This document shows positions 15,758 to 21,902 of a stretch of DNA of 21,902 nucleotides, piece after piece. The DNA lies in assembly GCA_035493895.1 (NCBI GenBank), contig DATJHM010000052.1:1-21902 (forward strand), given 5' to 3'. Below the pieces are notes generated by a model. That model was not told where the DNA came from. It did not search any database and saw only the letters and a program-made list of their open reading frames with translations. This stretch comes from DATJHM01 sp035493895 (GTDB lineage: Bacteria; Chloroflexota; Ktedonobacteria; Ktedonobacterales; Ktedonobacteraceae). Within the stretch, counting starts at the first letter, position 1; every line of letters starts with the position of its first letter. Position numbers and translations under genes: made by a program.

Positions 15758-16086
15758 GATTCCCTTCCTCGCATCATAAAGAAAGCGTACGATGATGCAT
15801 ATCCGCTGCCTGCAACCATTTCAGGCACAACGGTCAGTGTAGGCCGATCCTGACCCGGCTGAATACCCGCGAATGTTTCATGGTCTTGCAGTTGTCTGCC
15901 GTCGTAGACAAGACGATATACCTGTGTCCTGCCGGAAGCATCATGCGGTGGCAACCCTAGCGCCTTTGCGATGCGCGGTGCAAGTTCTCTGATCGTCAAA
16001 GTTGCGTCTATCAGCGCACGACGACTGGTATTGAGTGTATGATGTTCTAAAACAACTTCTATCCGCTCCACTGATTTCTCCTGCAT
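15754..16086 (-). CDS. Ubiquitin-like (beta-grasp, YukD/EsaB-type) protein with C-terminal tail
   Basis: The 110-residue product fits a ubiquitin fold: strand VERIEVVLEHHTLN (about 6-19), second strand to about 32, helix IRELAPRIAKALGLP, strand YRLVYDGRQLQD (57-68, matching the Phe-Ala-Gly-Lys-Gln-Leu-Glu-Asp region of ubiquitin), ETFAGIQPG turn and last strand RPTLTVVPEM. The fold is followed by VAGSG (91-95) and 15 more residues ending in RGRES. There is thus no terminal Gly-Gly; processing after Gly95 would leave a GSG end. The next gene, overlapping as ATGA, encodes a JAMM peptidase. Two starts are possible. ATG 16086 shares one base with the upstream stop (TAATG) but lacks a clear ribosome-binding site. 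GTG 16071 has AGGAG six bases upstream and would remove five residues. It is the likely modifier for the E1/E2 enzymes. Confidence 0.82.
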   Translation of the reverse strand: MQEKSVERIEVVLEHHTLNTSRRALIDATLTIRELAPRIAKALGLPPHDASGRTQVYRLVYDGRQLQDHETFAGIQPGQDRPTLTVVPEMVAGSGYASSYAFFMMRGRES

Positions 16087-16997
16087 TACTGTGCAACGGG
16101 ACGACGTAACAAGAGTTTCGCGAAATGAGGGTCGCTATCTAATGTAGACATCAAATGGATCTCTTGCGTATAGCTATTCAGGTAATTTTCTAAACTGGCA
16201 ATAGCCAGTTGAAATAACGATAAATTCATCAATTCTGTCGGTAATTCCAGCAGAAGCAACACATCGTTCTGAGAGGTCAAACCAAACTTCGCCATATAGA
16301 GATCATCATTTAGACGCAGGAGGAACTCCAGAAATAAAAGTTGCAATGCTGTGTTCCCACTTGCTAAAACGGTGGGGGAAGCCTTCAATATGGCAACCTG
16401 AAAGTAAGACCAGCGCGATACGGTGGTGAAATACACGTCAAAGAGCCTTTTGAAGTAGAGATGCCAGGTTTGTTCTTTCACCTTTGGGGAAAAATACCAG
16501 TTCCTCTCGTTCAGACTTCTTAGCCAGAGATGGACGGCATCCGCAGGAATCTCGGGAGGATGCCCGCTGATAAATTGATCGCTTGGTAGCGGTTGCAGAG
16601 CGGGTAGATGCTCAAAATCGTTGATGAGAGGTGCATAGCGTTGGGTATATTCTTTTAGTCCGGTAAGACAATGCGTAATCAGTGTCTCCTGTAATTCGTC
16701 AATAGGTATCTCAAGACATAGAAATAAATCTTTTCTGGCATTCAGGGCAAATTTGACCAGAAACATCTGATCATTTAAATACAGGAGATAACGATAGAGC
16801 GAGGAACGCTGCTCCTCTGAAAGTTGATCGCCTCGATAACGAACGGGCATATAGAAAGTACACCAATGTTTCCCTGTACCACAGTACACGGGCGTACTGA
16901 GATCAGGATGTGCAAGATACATCCCCTGTTCGCTCATGATACGCGCTCGCCAGCCTGATCGATTTGAGGCCTGAAGCAATAATTCTTGCTGTTGCAT
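16086..16997 (-). CDS. Tandem YbjN/CesT-like domain protein, first gene of the operon
   Basis: The 303-residue protein consists of two copies of one domain, about 14-122 and 165-280. The clearest repeated block is LLYLNDQMFLVKFAL (71-85) against LLRLNDDLYMAKFGL (226-240), each followed by a Leu-rich strand ending in E-[IL]-P and a long helix. This matches the YbjN and type III secretion chaperone-like fold, usually a small protein-binding or chaperone module. No enzymatic residues are visible. As first gene of the array, with AGAGGAAG upstream of the ATG, and with its stop overlapping the Ubl start, it probably chaperones or targets a component of the conjugation system. The exact role is unknown. 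Confidence 0.72.
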   Translation of the reverse strand: MQQQELLLQASNRSGWRARIMSEQGMYLAHPDLSTPVYCGTGKHWCTFYMPVRYRGDQLSEEQRSSLYRYLLYLNDQMFLVKFALNARKDLFLCLEIPIDELQETLITHCLTGLKEYTQRYAPLINDFEHLPALQPLPSDQFISGHPPEIPADAVHLWLRSLNERNWYFSPKVKEQTWHLYFKRLFDVYFTTVSRWSYFQVAILKASPTVLASGNTALQLLFLEFLLRLNDDLYMAKFGLTSQNDVLLLLELPTELMNLSLFQLAIASLENYLNSYTQEIHLMSTLDSDPHFAKLLLRRPVAQ

Positions 16998-17413
16998 CTT
17001 AGCTTCCTCTTACCTTTACTATATTTTCATATAAAATAATTCAGCAAGCTTGTTTTACACTCTAGTATTGATTGTATTATCACTTCTATGAAGATTATAA
17101 CATAAGTGGGGCTCATTTGTACGCAATTCTATCCATATACTTTATCTTCTCTCATCTCTCCTATCACTCGCACTATGAGGTAGTAATGGCAGCGCACGAG
17201 AAACCGCCATAACAGCTTCTCGGCCTCATTCCTGGTCTCGCTCACGAGAGATGTGATACTATGAAAAGAGGGCCTATTGCTGAAGAAGAAGGAAAGATTG
17301 AGCCATACCCAACACTCTCTATTTCGCTTGCTGTCCCATCTTGCCACACACGCGTCAGCGAGAAAGCGTCTGTGGCATCTTATATTTGCGTGTACATCGA
17401 AGGGGGACCTATT
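16998..17413. other. Divergent intergenic region
   Basis: This gap separates the minus-strand conjugation operon from the plus-strand membrane protein. The left half is AT-rich and holds the candidate operon promoter. I see no gene on either strand that I would support. An in-frame upstream ATG at 17261 would extend the membrane protein by 51 residues without family-like sequence. Confidence 0.55.
17094..17102 (-). promoter_or_regulatory. Extended -10 promoter upstream of the conjugation operon
   Basis: On the minus strand the sequence is TGTTATAAT, a perfect extended -10 (TGnTATAAT; TATAAT at 17099-17094). Transcription would begin near 17087, leaving a leader of about 90 bases before the ATG at 16997. 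No good -35 lies 16-18 bases upstream, which extended -10 promoters can tolerate. Confidence 0.45.
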
Positions 17414-17980
17414 GTGCAAGAGGCTGTAGTATCGCCGCTTACTGCCTGGACAGATTTTTACGTCATCATCGGCTCCGCATCTGCGGCGTTGACTGGATTG
17501 ATGTTCGTGGTCATTACGCTGATCGCGGGGACGCAGGGAAAAAAATCGGACGAGTCGATTGCGGCATTTGGCACGCCAACAGTCGTGCATTTTTGCGCTC
17601 CACTGCTGATCGCCGCGATTCTTAGTGCGCCATGGCCAATGCTCTGGGGTGCCAGCATTCTGCTTGGCCTCTGTGGTCTGGGAGGGGTGACCTACATCGT
17701 CATCGTGATACGCCGCGCCCGTCATCAGGACACCTATCAACCGGTGCTGGAAGACTGGCTGTGGCATACGATCTTTCCGCTCATCGCCTACGCCGCCCTC
17801 GTCGTCGCTGCAATTGTGCTCCCAACCAATCCGCTGCCAATGCTCTTCGTCGTCGCAACGGCAACGGTGCTGCTTCTGTTCATTGGTATCCACAACGCGT
17901 GGGATACCGTGACCTACCTTGTTATCGAGAACTCCCGGCCGAAGAACGGGAACGATTCCTCGGAAAGTCCCTCTGTGTAG
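17414..17980 (+). CDS. Small integral membrane protein, function unknown
   Basis: The 188-residue product has about five membrane segments. The first is FYVIIGSASAALTGLMFVVI (about 14-33), two more fall between about 55 and 100, then IAYAALVVAAIVL and a last segment near 140-165. Proteins beginning with a D-F-[FY]-V-I-I-G-S-[AS]-x-A-A-L-T-G-L motif recur in Actinobacteria and Chloroflexota as uncharacterised membrane proteins. The GTG at 17414 is chosen as start because AGGGGG lies close upstream and the motif then begins near the N-terminus, as in those relatives. It is divergent from the conjugation operon and followed after 94 bases by the TrpF-like gene. No specific function can be given. 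Confidence 0.7.
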   Translation: MQEAVVSPLTAWTDFYVIIGSASAALTGLMFVVITLIAGTQGKKSDESIAAFGTPTVVHFCAPLLIAAILSAPWPMLWGASILLGLCGLGGVTYIVIVIRRARHQDTYQPVLEDWLWHTIFPLIAYAALVVAAIVLPTNPLPMLFVVATATVLLLFIGIHNAWDTVTYLVIENSRPKNGNDSSESPSV

Positions 17981-18074
17981 AAACAGAAAGGAGGCGGCAT
18001 TCCAATCTATAATATCTCAATGGATTTTTCTGTTGAGTGTCACTCCCCTATATCTTCTTGGAGGGCTGAATGTC

Positions 18075-18749
18075 ATGAAACCATTTACCCGACCACGCAT
18101 AAAGATTTGCTGTATCAGTAGCCTTGAGGAAGCGCAACTTGCCATTCGTTATGGAGCTTCTGCTCTGGGACTGGTTTCTGCGATGCCCAGTGGCCCAGGA
18201 GTAATCGCAGAACAGCAGATCACAGAAATTGCTGACATCATTCCGCCGGGCATTGCTTCTTTCTTGCTCACCAGCAGCCAGGATGTCGATACCATTATTG
18301 AACAGCAGCGCCGTTGTCATGTGAATACGCTCCAACTGGTCGATGCGCTTCCCGGGGGGAGCCATCGCCGCCTTCGAACTGCGTTGCCCGGCATTGGACT
18401 GGTCCAGGTCATCCACGTTCGCAATCTCGAAGCGCTGGAGGAAGCTCGCGCCATTGCTCCCTATGTCAACGCTATTCTGCTGGATTCGGGCAATCCCGGC
18501 CTGACAATCAAAGAACTCGGCGGCACCGGGCGTGTTCACGATTGGAGCGTCAGCAAAAAAATTCGTGAGGCGCTGGACATTCCCATCTACCTTGCAGGTG
18601 GCCTCAATGCTGAGAACGTGCGCGATGCGATCTCTCAGGTTGGCCCCTTTGGTCTCGATCTCTGTAGTAGCGTCCGCACCAACGGTCGCCTCGACGAAGA
18701 GAAACTCGCTCACTTCTTCGCGCAAGTCAATTCCCCAATTGGCAACTGA
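18075..18749 (+). CDS. Phosphoribosylanthranilate isomerase-like (TrpF-like) protein
   Basis: The 224-residue protein fits the TrpF TIM barrel, which isomerises N-(5-phosphoribosyl)anthranilate in tryptophan synthesis. It shows RIKICCISS near the N-terminus (TrpF has KICG, in which the Cys is the general base), ILLDS followed by GGTGRVHDWSV (phosphate-binding and general-acid region) and IYLAGGLNAENVRDAI with a later LDLCSSVRTNGRLDEEKL. The Gly after the active-site Cys is Cys here, and the middle HG motif of TrpF is replaced by VDALPGG. No other trp gene is beside it, so it may be a diverged homologue acting on another substrate. GGAGGG upstream supports the ATG at 18075 rather than the longer frame from 17919. 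Confidence 0.78.
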   Translation: MKPFTRPRIKICCISSLEEAQLAIRYGASALGLVSAMPSGPGVIAEQQITEIADIIPPGIASFLLTSSQDVDTIIEQQRRCHVNTLQLVDALPGGSHRRLRTALPGIGLVQVIHVRNLEALEEARAIAPYVNAILLDSGNPGLTIKELGGTGRVHDWSVSKKIREALDIPIYLAGGLNAENVRDAISQVGPFGLDLCSSVRTNGRLDEEKLAHFFAQVNSPIGN

Positions 18750-18837
18750 CTTCACCATTCAGATCTCCACCGACGAAAGGCGTCCAGAAGAGATCGTAGA
18801 AGAGATTCTTACTCGGATCAACTCCTCATCTCTTTAG
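18748..18837 (+). pseudogene. Short C-terminal remnant resembling a small P-loop kinase
   Basis: Starting at the stop codon of the TrpF-like gene, another frame encodes DFTIQISTDERRPEEIVEEI and eight further residues before TAG at 18835. This resembles the last strand and helix of small nucleotide or sulfate kinases (the pattern D-x-x-I-x-T-x-x-x-x-P-E-E). No start codon, ribosome-binding site or kinase core precedes it, so it would be a decayed remnant. It may be chance. Confidence 0.25.
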
Positions 18838-18865
18838 CATCTTGCCGGTTACAGTGATAGAGGTG

Positions 18866-18907
18866 GTATTCCAGGATGACTTGCTCACGAATATCCCCCT
18901 GGAATAC
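18866..18907. repeat. Perfect inverted repeat, possible hairpin
   Basis: GTATTCCAGG (18866-18875) and CCTGGAATAC (18898-18907) are exact reverse complements, 22 bases apart. It lies in the gap between the TrpF-like and VOC genes. No T-tract follows, so intrinsic termination is uncertain; an operator or an mRNA hairpin is also possible. Confidence 0.45.
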
Positions 18908-19035
18908 AATAGCCTGGGGAGCTTATGTTTCTCTACTAAAACAACAATCTATTATTACATACAGCATGTCAAAGGGTAATACATTCATAAGGACAACATC
19001 CCATATAAAAATATTTGTCCTGGAGGATTTGGTCA

Positions 19036-19467
19036 GTGTTTAAGAAAATAGATCATACCGGTATTGTGGTGAGTGACCTGGAACGCGCGAAGGAGTTTTT
19101 TCTGGCTCTCGGTTTTACGGTGGTTCGTGGCGGTCCTCTGCGGGGGCAATGGATTGATGATGTGCTGCAACTGCCCGGCGTCGATGCGGAATATCTGGCC
19201 CTCAGTCTTCCCGATACGCAGACAAATCTTGAATTGCTGCAATTTCATTCTCCCGCTGGGGAACGAGAAAGCACGCCGAACAGGTCAAATCTGCTGGGAA
19301 TTCGCCATATCGCTTTCGCAGTCACCGATATTGAGACGATTGTTGCTGACCTCAAAAAGAAGGGCATCACGTTTTTTAGTGATATCAAAGTTTACGCTGG
19401 ACAAAAAAAGCTTTGCTACTTTCTGGGTATAGATGGCATCATCTTAGAATTGGCCGAATATCTCTAG
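19036..19467 (+). CDS. VOC (glyoxalase/bleomycin-resistance fold) protein
   Basis: The 143-residue protein has the two beta-alpha-beta-beta-beta modules of the vicinal oxygen chelate superfamily, whose members bind a metal and act on small oxygen-chelating substrates. The first begins KIDHTGIVVSDLERAKEFF with metal-ligand candidate His7, and has TNLELLQFH near its end. The second begins IRHIAFAVTDIETIVADLKK and ends GIILELAEYL. The His/Glu layout resembles glyoxalase I and methylmalonyl-CoA epimerase. The substrate cannot be told from sequence. Start is GTG at 19036 with TGGAGGA about 8 bases upstream. It stands alone on the plus strand. Confidence 0.85.
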   Translation: MFKKIDHTGIVVSDLERAKEFFLALGFTVVRGGPLRGQWIDDVLQLPGVDAEYLALSLPDTQTNLELLQFHSPAGERESTPNRSNLLGIRHIAFAVTDIETIVADLKKKGITFFSDIKVYAGQKKLCYFLGIDGIILELAEYL

Positions 19468-19586
19468 GCTCAATGCTTCCATAAACGTCCGGTCAGGCCC
19501 GTTTTTCGAACGGACTCGATGCGGCCACAGGACAGGCAGAAAGCACATTGACTCATAGGTATGAAGTGAGCGTCAATCATCTCCGT

Positions 19587-19637
19587 ATGAACCACCCACC
19601 TCGTGACCCGAGCAAGGTCATGAGGTGGGTGGTTCAT
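19587..19637. repeat. Long near-perfect palindrome (22-base arms, 7-base loop)
   Basis: The arms at 19587-19608 and 19616-19637 are reverse complements with a single mismatch (C/T), around a 7-base loop 19609-19615. Such a stable hairpin between convergent genes could terminate transcription from both sides. It also resembles the subterminal palindromes of IS200/IS605-type elements or a dispersed genomic repeat. Confidence 0.7.
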
Positions 19638-19724
19638 GCACTTCCCCTTCAAGGGGCGAGAGGGGTAGAGCGAGTTCGCAGGCACAGTTCCGTTTCACTT
19701 CACCGTGCCGCTACTGGGAAGTGC
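19638..19724. other. Nested stem-loops, possibly structured RNA or mobile-element end
   Basis: Immediately after the long palindrome, GCACTTCCC (19638-19646) pairs with GGGAAGTGC (19716-19724). This encloses CCCCTT-C-AAGGGG (19644-19656) and a GGCAC/GTGCC stem. The folded shape is multi-branched. It may be a noncoding RNA, such as an omega-RNA-like remnant of an IS200/IS605 element, or simply a compound terminator. No transposase or nuclease gene is present beside it. Confidence 0.3.
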
Positions 19725-19729
19725 CTGAT

Positions 19730-20596
19730 TTATGCGCCAAATTTATGGGGGAGCCTCCCTCGGACCTCCGTTTTTAGACGAAACAGGTCGCCTGAGAGCG
19801 GGTATTTGACGCGTATCCCTTCAGCCTGGGCAGCTGAGGTAATATACAGCTCGTCCAGATCTTTCCCCCCAAATGCGCAGCTCGACGGTTGCAGCACCGG
19901 GACCTCGATCATGCGATCAATCGAGCCATCGGGCGCATAACGCACAACCTTCGCCCCATTCCAGCGCGCACTCCAGATATACCCCTCACTATCAACCGTG
20001 AGACCATCAGGCGCGCCAGCTTCAGCGGACGTATCCACAAAAATACGACGATTGCTTATCGAGCCCGTGGCGGCATCAAAATCGTAGGCATAAATATGGC
20101 GCTTTTCCGAGTCGGTATAATACATGATTTTGTCGTTCGGACTCCAGTCAATACCGTTGGAACATCCTACCCCGAACTCCATCTCATGGACCGTACCATC
20201 GGGATCAAGACGATAGAGCGTCCCATCTTCGGGTGGTGTTTTCTCAGACATCGAGCCCGCCCAGAAGCGCCCGGCACTATCAACTGCACCGTCATTAAAG
20301 CGCATGGTGGGTTTGTTCCCATGGGGGCGCGCAAGATATTCCAGTTCCCGCCTCTCTTCATCCCAGAAGGCCAGCCCATCCCTGGTCGCCATCACAAGAC
20401 CACCATTCGCCCGTTGCGCCAGCACGCCGATCTCTATCCCCACCTGCACCACCTCATGCTTGCCCGTTTCCGGATAGTAGCGTGCATAGCTTTTCCCAAC
20501 AATATCCACCCAGTAGAGGGCCTGCTCTTCCGCACTCCAGACGGGACCTTCGCCGAGCTGGTTCTGACAGGGCAGGATATGTTCTATACGACTCAT
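19730..20596 (-). CDS. SMP-30/gluconolactonase/LRE-family lactonase-like protein
   Basis: The 288-residue protein is a six-bladed propeller of the SMP-30 family, calcium- or zinc-dependent lactonases that hydrolyse sugar lactones. It shows LGEGPVW with metal ligand Glu16, MRFNDGAVDSAGRFWAGSM with Asn101, GCSNGIDWSPND with Asn147, and GAPDGLTVDSEGYIWSARW with the catalytic Asp197. These are the expected four active-site positions. ATG 20596 is used because AAAGGG lies upstream and the protein then begins at the usual place; an in-frame ATG at 20617 would add seven residues. It follows the M20 peptidase gene after 40 bases on the same strand, so the two may be co-transcribed. The preferred sugar lactone is unknown. 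Confidence 0.92.
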   Translation of the reverse strand: MSRIEHILPCQNQLGEGPVWSAEEQALYWVDIVGKSYARYYPETGKHEVVQVGIEIGVLAQRANGGLVMATRDGLAFWDEERRELEYLARPHGNKPTMRFNDGAVDSAGRFWAGSMSEKTPPEDGTLYRLDPDGTVHEMEFGVGCSNGIDWSPNDKIMYYTDSEKRHIYAYDFDAATGSISNRRIFVDTSAEAGAPDGLTVDSEGYIWSARWNGAKVVRYAPDGSIDRMIEVPVLQPSSCAFGGKDLDELYITSAAQAEGIRVKYPLSGDLFRLKTEVRGRLPHKFGA

Positions 20597-20636
20597 AGTG
20601 CAATTTCCCTTTCTCAATCCATGTAAAAGTACTGAC

Positions 20637-21902
20637 TTAGCAACACCAGCGTTGCATAAAATGGGCGCAGATTTTTGCGAGCTGAAGCAAATCGGCTGTC
20701 AAAACATATTCGTCGGGAGCATGCGCCTTGCCACCGCCCGGCCCCAGCACGACGGCAGGCGTCGGACTATAGTGATTAAAGATGTATCCATCGCAGGCAA
20801 ATGAGGCCCCTTGCAGTCTGTATTCCTGACCGAGGCTTTCGTAGGTCTCCTGCAAAACAGCAAGGGCGGGATGATCGAGCGGTAGAGAGCTTCCAGGCAA
20901 GAAACGGATGGCAGGAACCAGTTTTGGCCGCAAGCCTGCACAGTCAGGATCAGCGTCGAGTGCCTGTTGCACGTGGGCAAGCAGGGCATGATCAAATTCT
21001 TCCGCAATCGTGCCTTCGTACACCTCTGCCCAGAAATGCAAATAGGTTTCCGAGAGTGTACCTACCGCTTCCGCAAAAGTTGTCCCGCCTCCACCCACCT
21101 GATTCAAATAGAACGGCAACGTCGCATTATCCCGATACAGGGGAGGTGCTTCCTCACGATTGCGCCTCCGATCAAAGTCCTTTATCGCCACAATTGCATG
21201 GCCAAGGGCCACCACAGGATCAATCTGTTTCTCGCCATGAAAGATCATCCCGGCATCGCCCTGCAAGCGCAAATAGGCATCGCGTCCGCCCCGGTGCGCC
21301 GGACAGACGACCAGATGCGTCGGCTCGCTATTGATGGCGATGTCCGCATTGTGCCCACGCAGACGAGAGGCCAGCGTGCCATGGGAGCCGCCATATTCTT
21401 CATCGACGACACTTTCGATCTTAACATCCCCGCGCAACGTGACGCCTATCTCGCGCAGACAGCGGACAGCAAACACATGGCTCATCAGCGCGCACTTGGT
21501 ATCATAGCTGCCTCGTCCATACAACTTGCCGTCTATCACTTCACCGCCGAACGGGGTGCCCACCTGCCAGGGAGCCTCGCCCGCGGGGACCGTGTCGATA
21601 TGAGTTGAGAAGAGCACTGAGCGTCCGCCCCCGCTGCCACGAAAGGTGCCCACAACGTCTGGACGATTGGTGGCCTGACGCTCCTGACCGTTGATGAGGG
21701 GAAAATAAGCCGGGTGTTCGCGCAGACCCGGCACCTCATCCGGCGTGAATACGTCTATTTCAGCTCCCAGCTCTGCCAGACGCGCCTGCACAAAGCGTTG
21801 CCCGGCGGCCTCGTCTCCCGTGGGAGGATGATTCTCGGTTGGGATGCGTACCAGTGCACGCGCAGCCTCGATCAGCTCATCTGCATGCGCATCAATCCAG
21901 GC
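20637..21902 (-). CDS. M20-family metallopeptidase/deacylase (5' end outside window)
   Basis: The frame is open to the window end, so the N-terminus is missing; 421 residues are visible. The first visible part, LIEAARALVRIPTENHPPTG, is typical of the M20 N-terminus, so only a few residues are lost. Metal-site motifs are complete: STHIDTVPAGE (His about 101, Asp about 103), YGRGSYDTKCAL (Asp about 134), VVDEEYGG (Glu pair about 168-169) and GKAHAPDEY near the end (His about 394). M20 enzymes include ArgE/DapE deacylases and carboxypeptidases; the acyl-amino-acid substrate cannot be named. A GTG at 21791 is in frame but lies inside the conserved helix, so it is not the true start. The SMP-30-like gene follows on the same strand. 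Confidence 0.92.
   Translation of the reverse strand, partial: AWIDAHADELIEAARALVRIPTENHPPTGDEAAGQRFVQARLAELGAEIDVFTPDEVPGLREHPAYFPLINGQERQATNRPDVVGTFRGSGGGRSVLFSTHIDTVPAGEAPWQVGTPFGGEVIDGKLYGRGSYDTKCALMSHVFAVRCLREIGVTLRGDVKIESVVDEEYGGSHGTLASRLRGHNADIAINSEPTHLVVCPAHRGGRDAYLRLQGDAGMIFHGEKQIDPVVALGHAIVAIKDFDRRRNREEAPPLYRDNATLPFYLNQVGGGGTTFAEAVGTLSETYLHFWAEVYEGTIAEEFDHALLAHVQQALDADPDCAGLRPKLVPAIRFLPGSSLPLDHPALAVLQETYESLGQEYRLQGASFACDGYIFNHYSPTPAVVLGPGGGKAHAPDEYVLTADLLQLAKICAHFMQRWCC

Noticed and set aside
1334..16997. A CRISPR array, tRNA or rRNA within the operon
   Set aside because: No regularly spaced direct repeats and no RNA gene signature; genes are packed with almost no free space.
17129..17893. 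Minus-strand open frame of 254 residues opposite the small membrane protein
   Set aside because: Highly charged, Arg/His-rich low-information product; the opposite strand encodes a coherent membrane protein with a good start.
18048..18758. Minus-strand open frame opposite the TrpF-like gene
   Set aside because: The plus strand shows TrpF motifs; the antisense product has none.

Overview
The window is bacterial. It most likely comes from a Chloroflexota genome of the Ktedonobacteria type. This is inferred from gene content: a Pup-type tagging system in a non-actinobacterial setting, YbjN-like and CHAT/WD40 proteins, and moderate GC. No RNA gene or taxonomic marker is present to prove it.

The core (positions about 1334 to 17100, minus strand) is one tightly packed array of twelve genes, most separated by fewer than 30 bases or overlapping. 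In transcription order they are: a duplicated YbjN-like protein; a ubiquitin-like beta-grasp protein; a JAMM metallopeptidase; a SIR2-like/CHAT protease fusion; a WD40-type propeller with HEAT-like repeats; a Mpa/ARC-like AAA+ unfoldase; Dop; Pup; a PafA-like ligase with a HEAT-like tail; an FHA protein with two zinc-binding treble clefs (RING-like, candidate E3); an E1-like ThiF enzyme; and an E2 with an intact HPN...Cys active site. One operon therefore encodes a eukaryote-style conjugation cascade (Ubl, E1, E2, E3-like, JAMM deconjugase) and a pupylation cascade (Pup, Dop, PafA, unfoldase), together with a caspase-like peptidase and repeat-rich scaffold or sensor proteins. No 20S proteasome subunits are encoded here, and the unfoldase lacks the C-terminal docking motif of Mpa.

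The simplest model is that both tags feed one AAA+ machine, with the SIR2-like/CHAT and WD40/HEAT proteins sensing or executing a response. This is inference. The largest gap in the array, 169 bases between dop and pup, holds a possible attenuator and promoter, so the distal block (pup to E2) may be separately controlled. A good extended -10 promoter sits upstream of the first gene.

The flanks are ordinary. On the left, after an AT-rich gap, lies a polytopic membrane protein (+) convergent with the E2 gene. On the right on the plus strand are a small membrane protein, a TrpF-like (phosphoribosylanthranilate isomerase) protein, a short kinase-like C-terminal remnant and a VOC/glyoxalase-fold protein. 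Next comes a strongly structured palindromic intergenic segment, possibly from a mobile element. On the minus strand are an SMP-30/gluconolactonase-like protein and an M20 peptidase cut by the window end.
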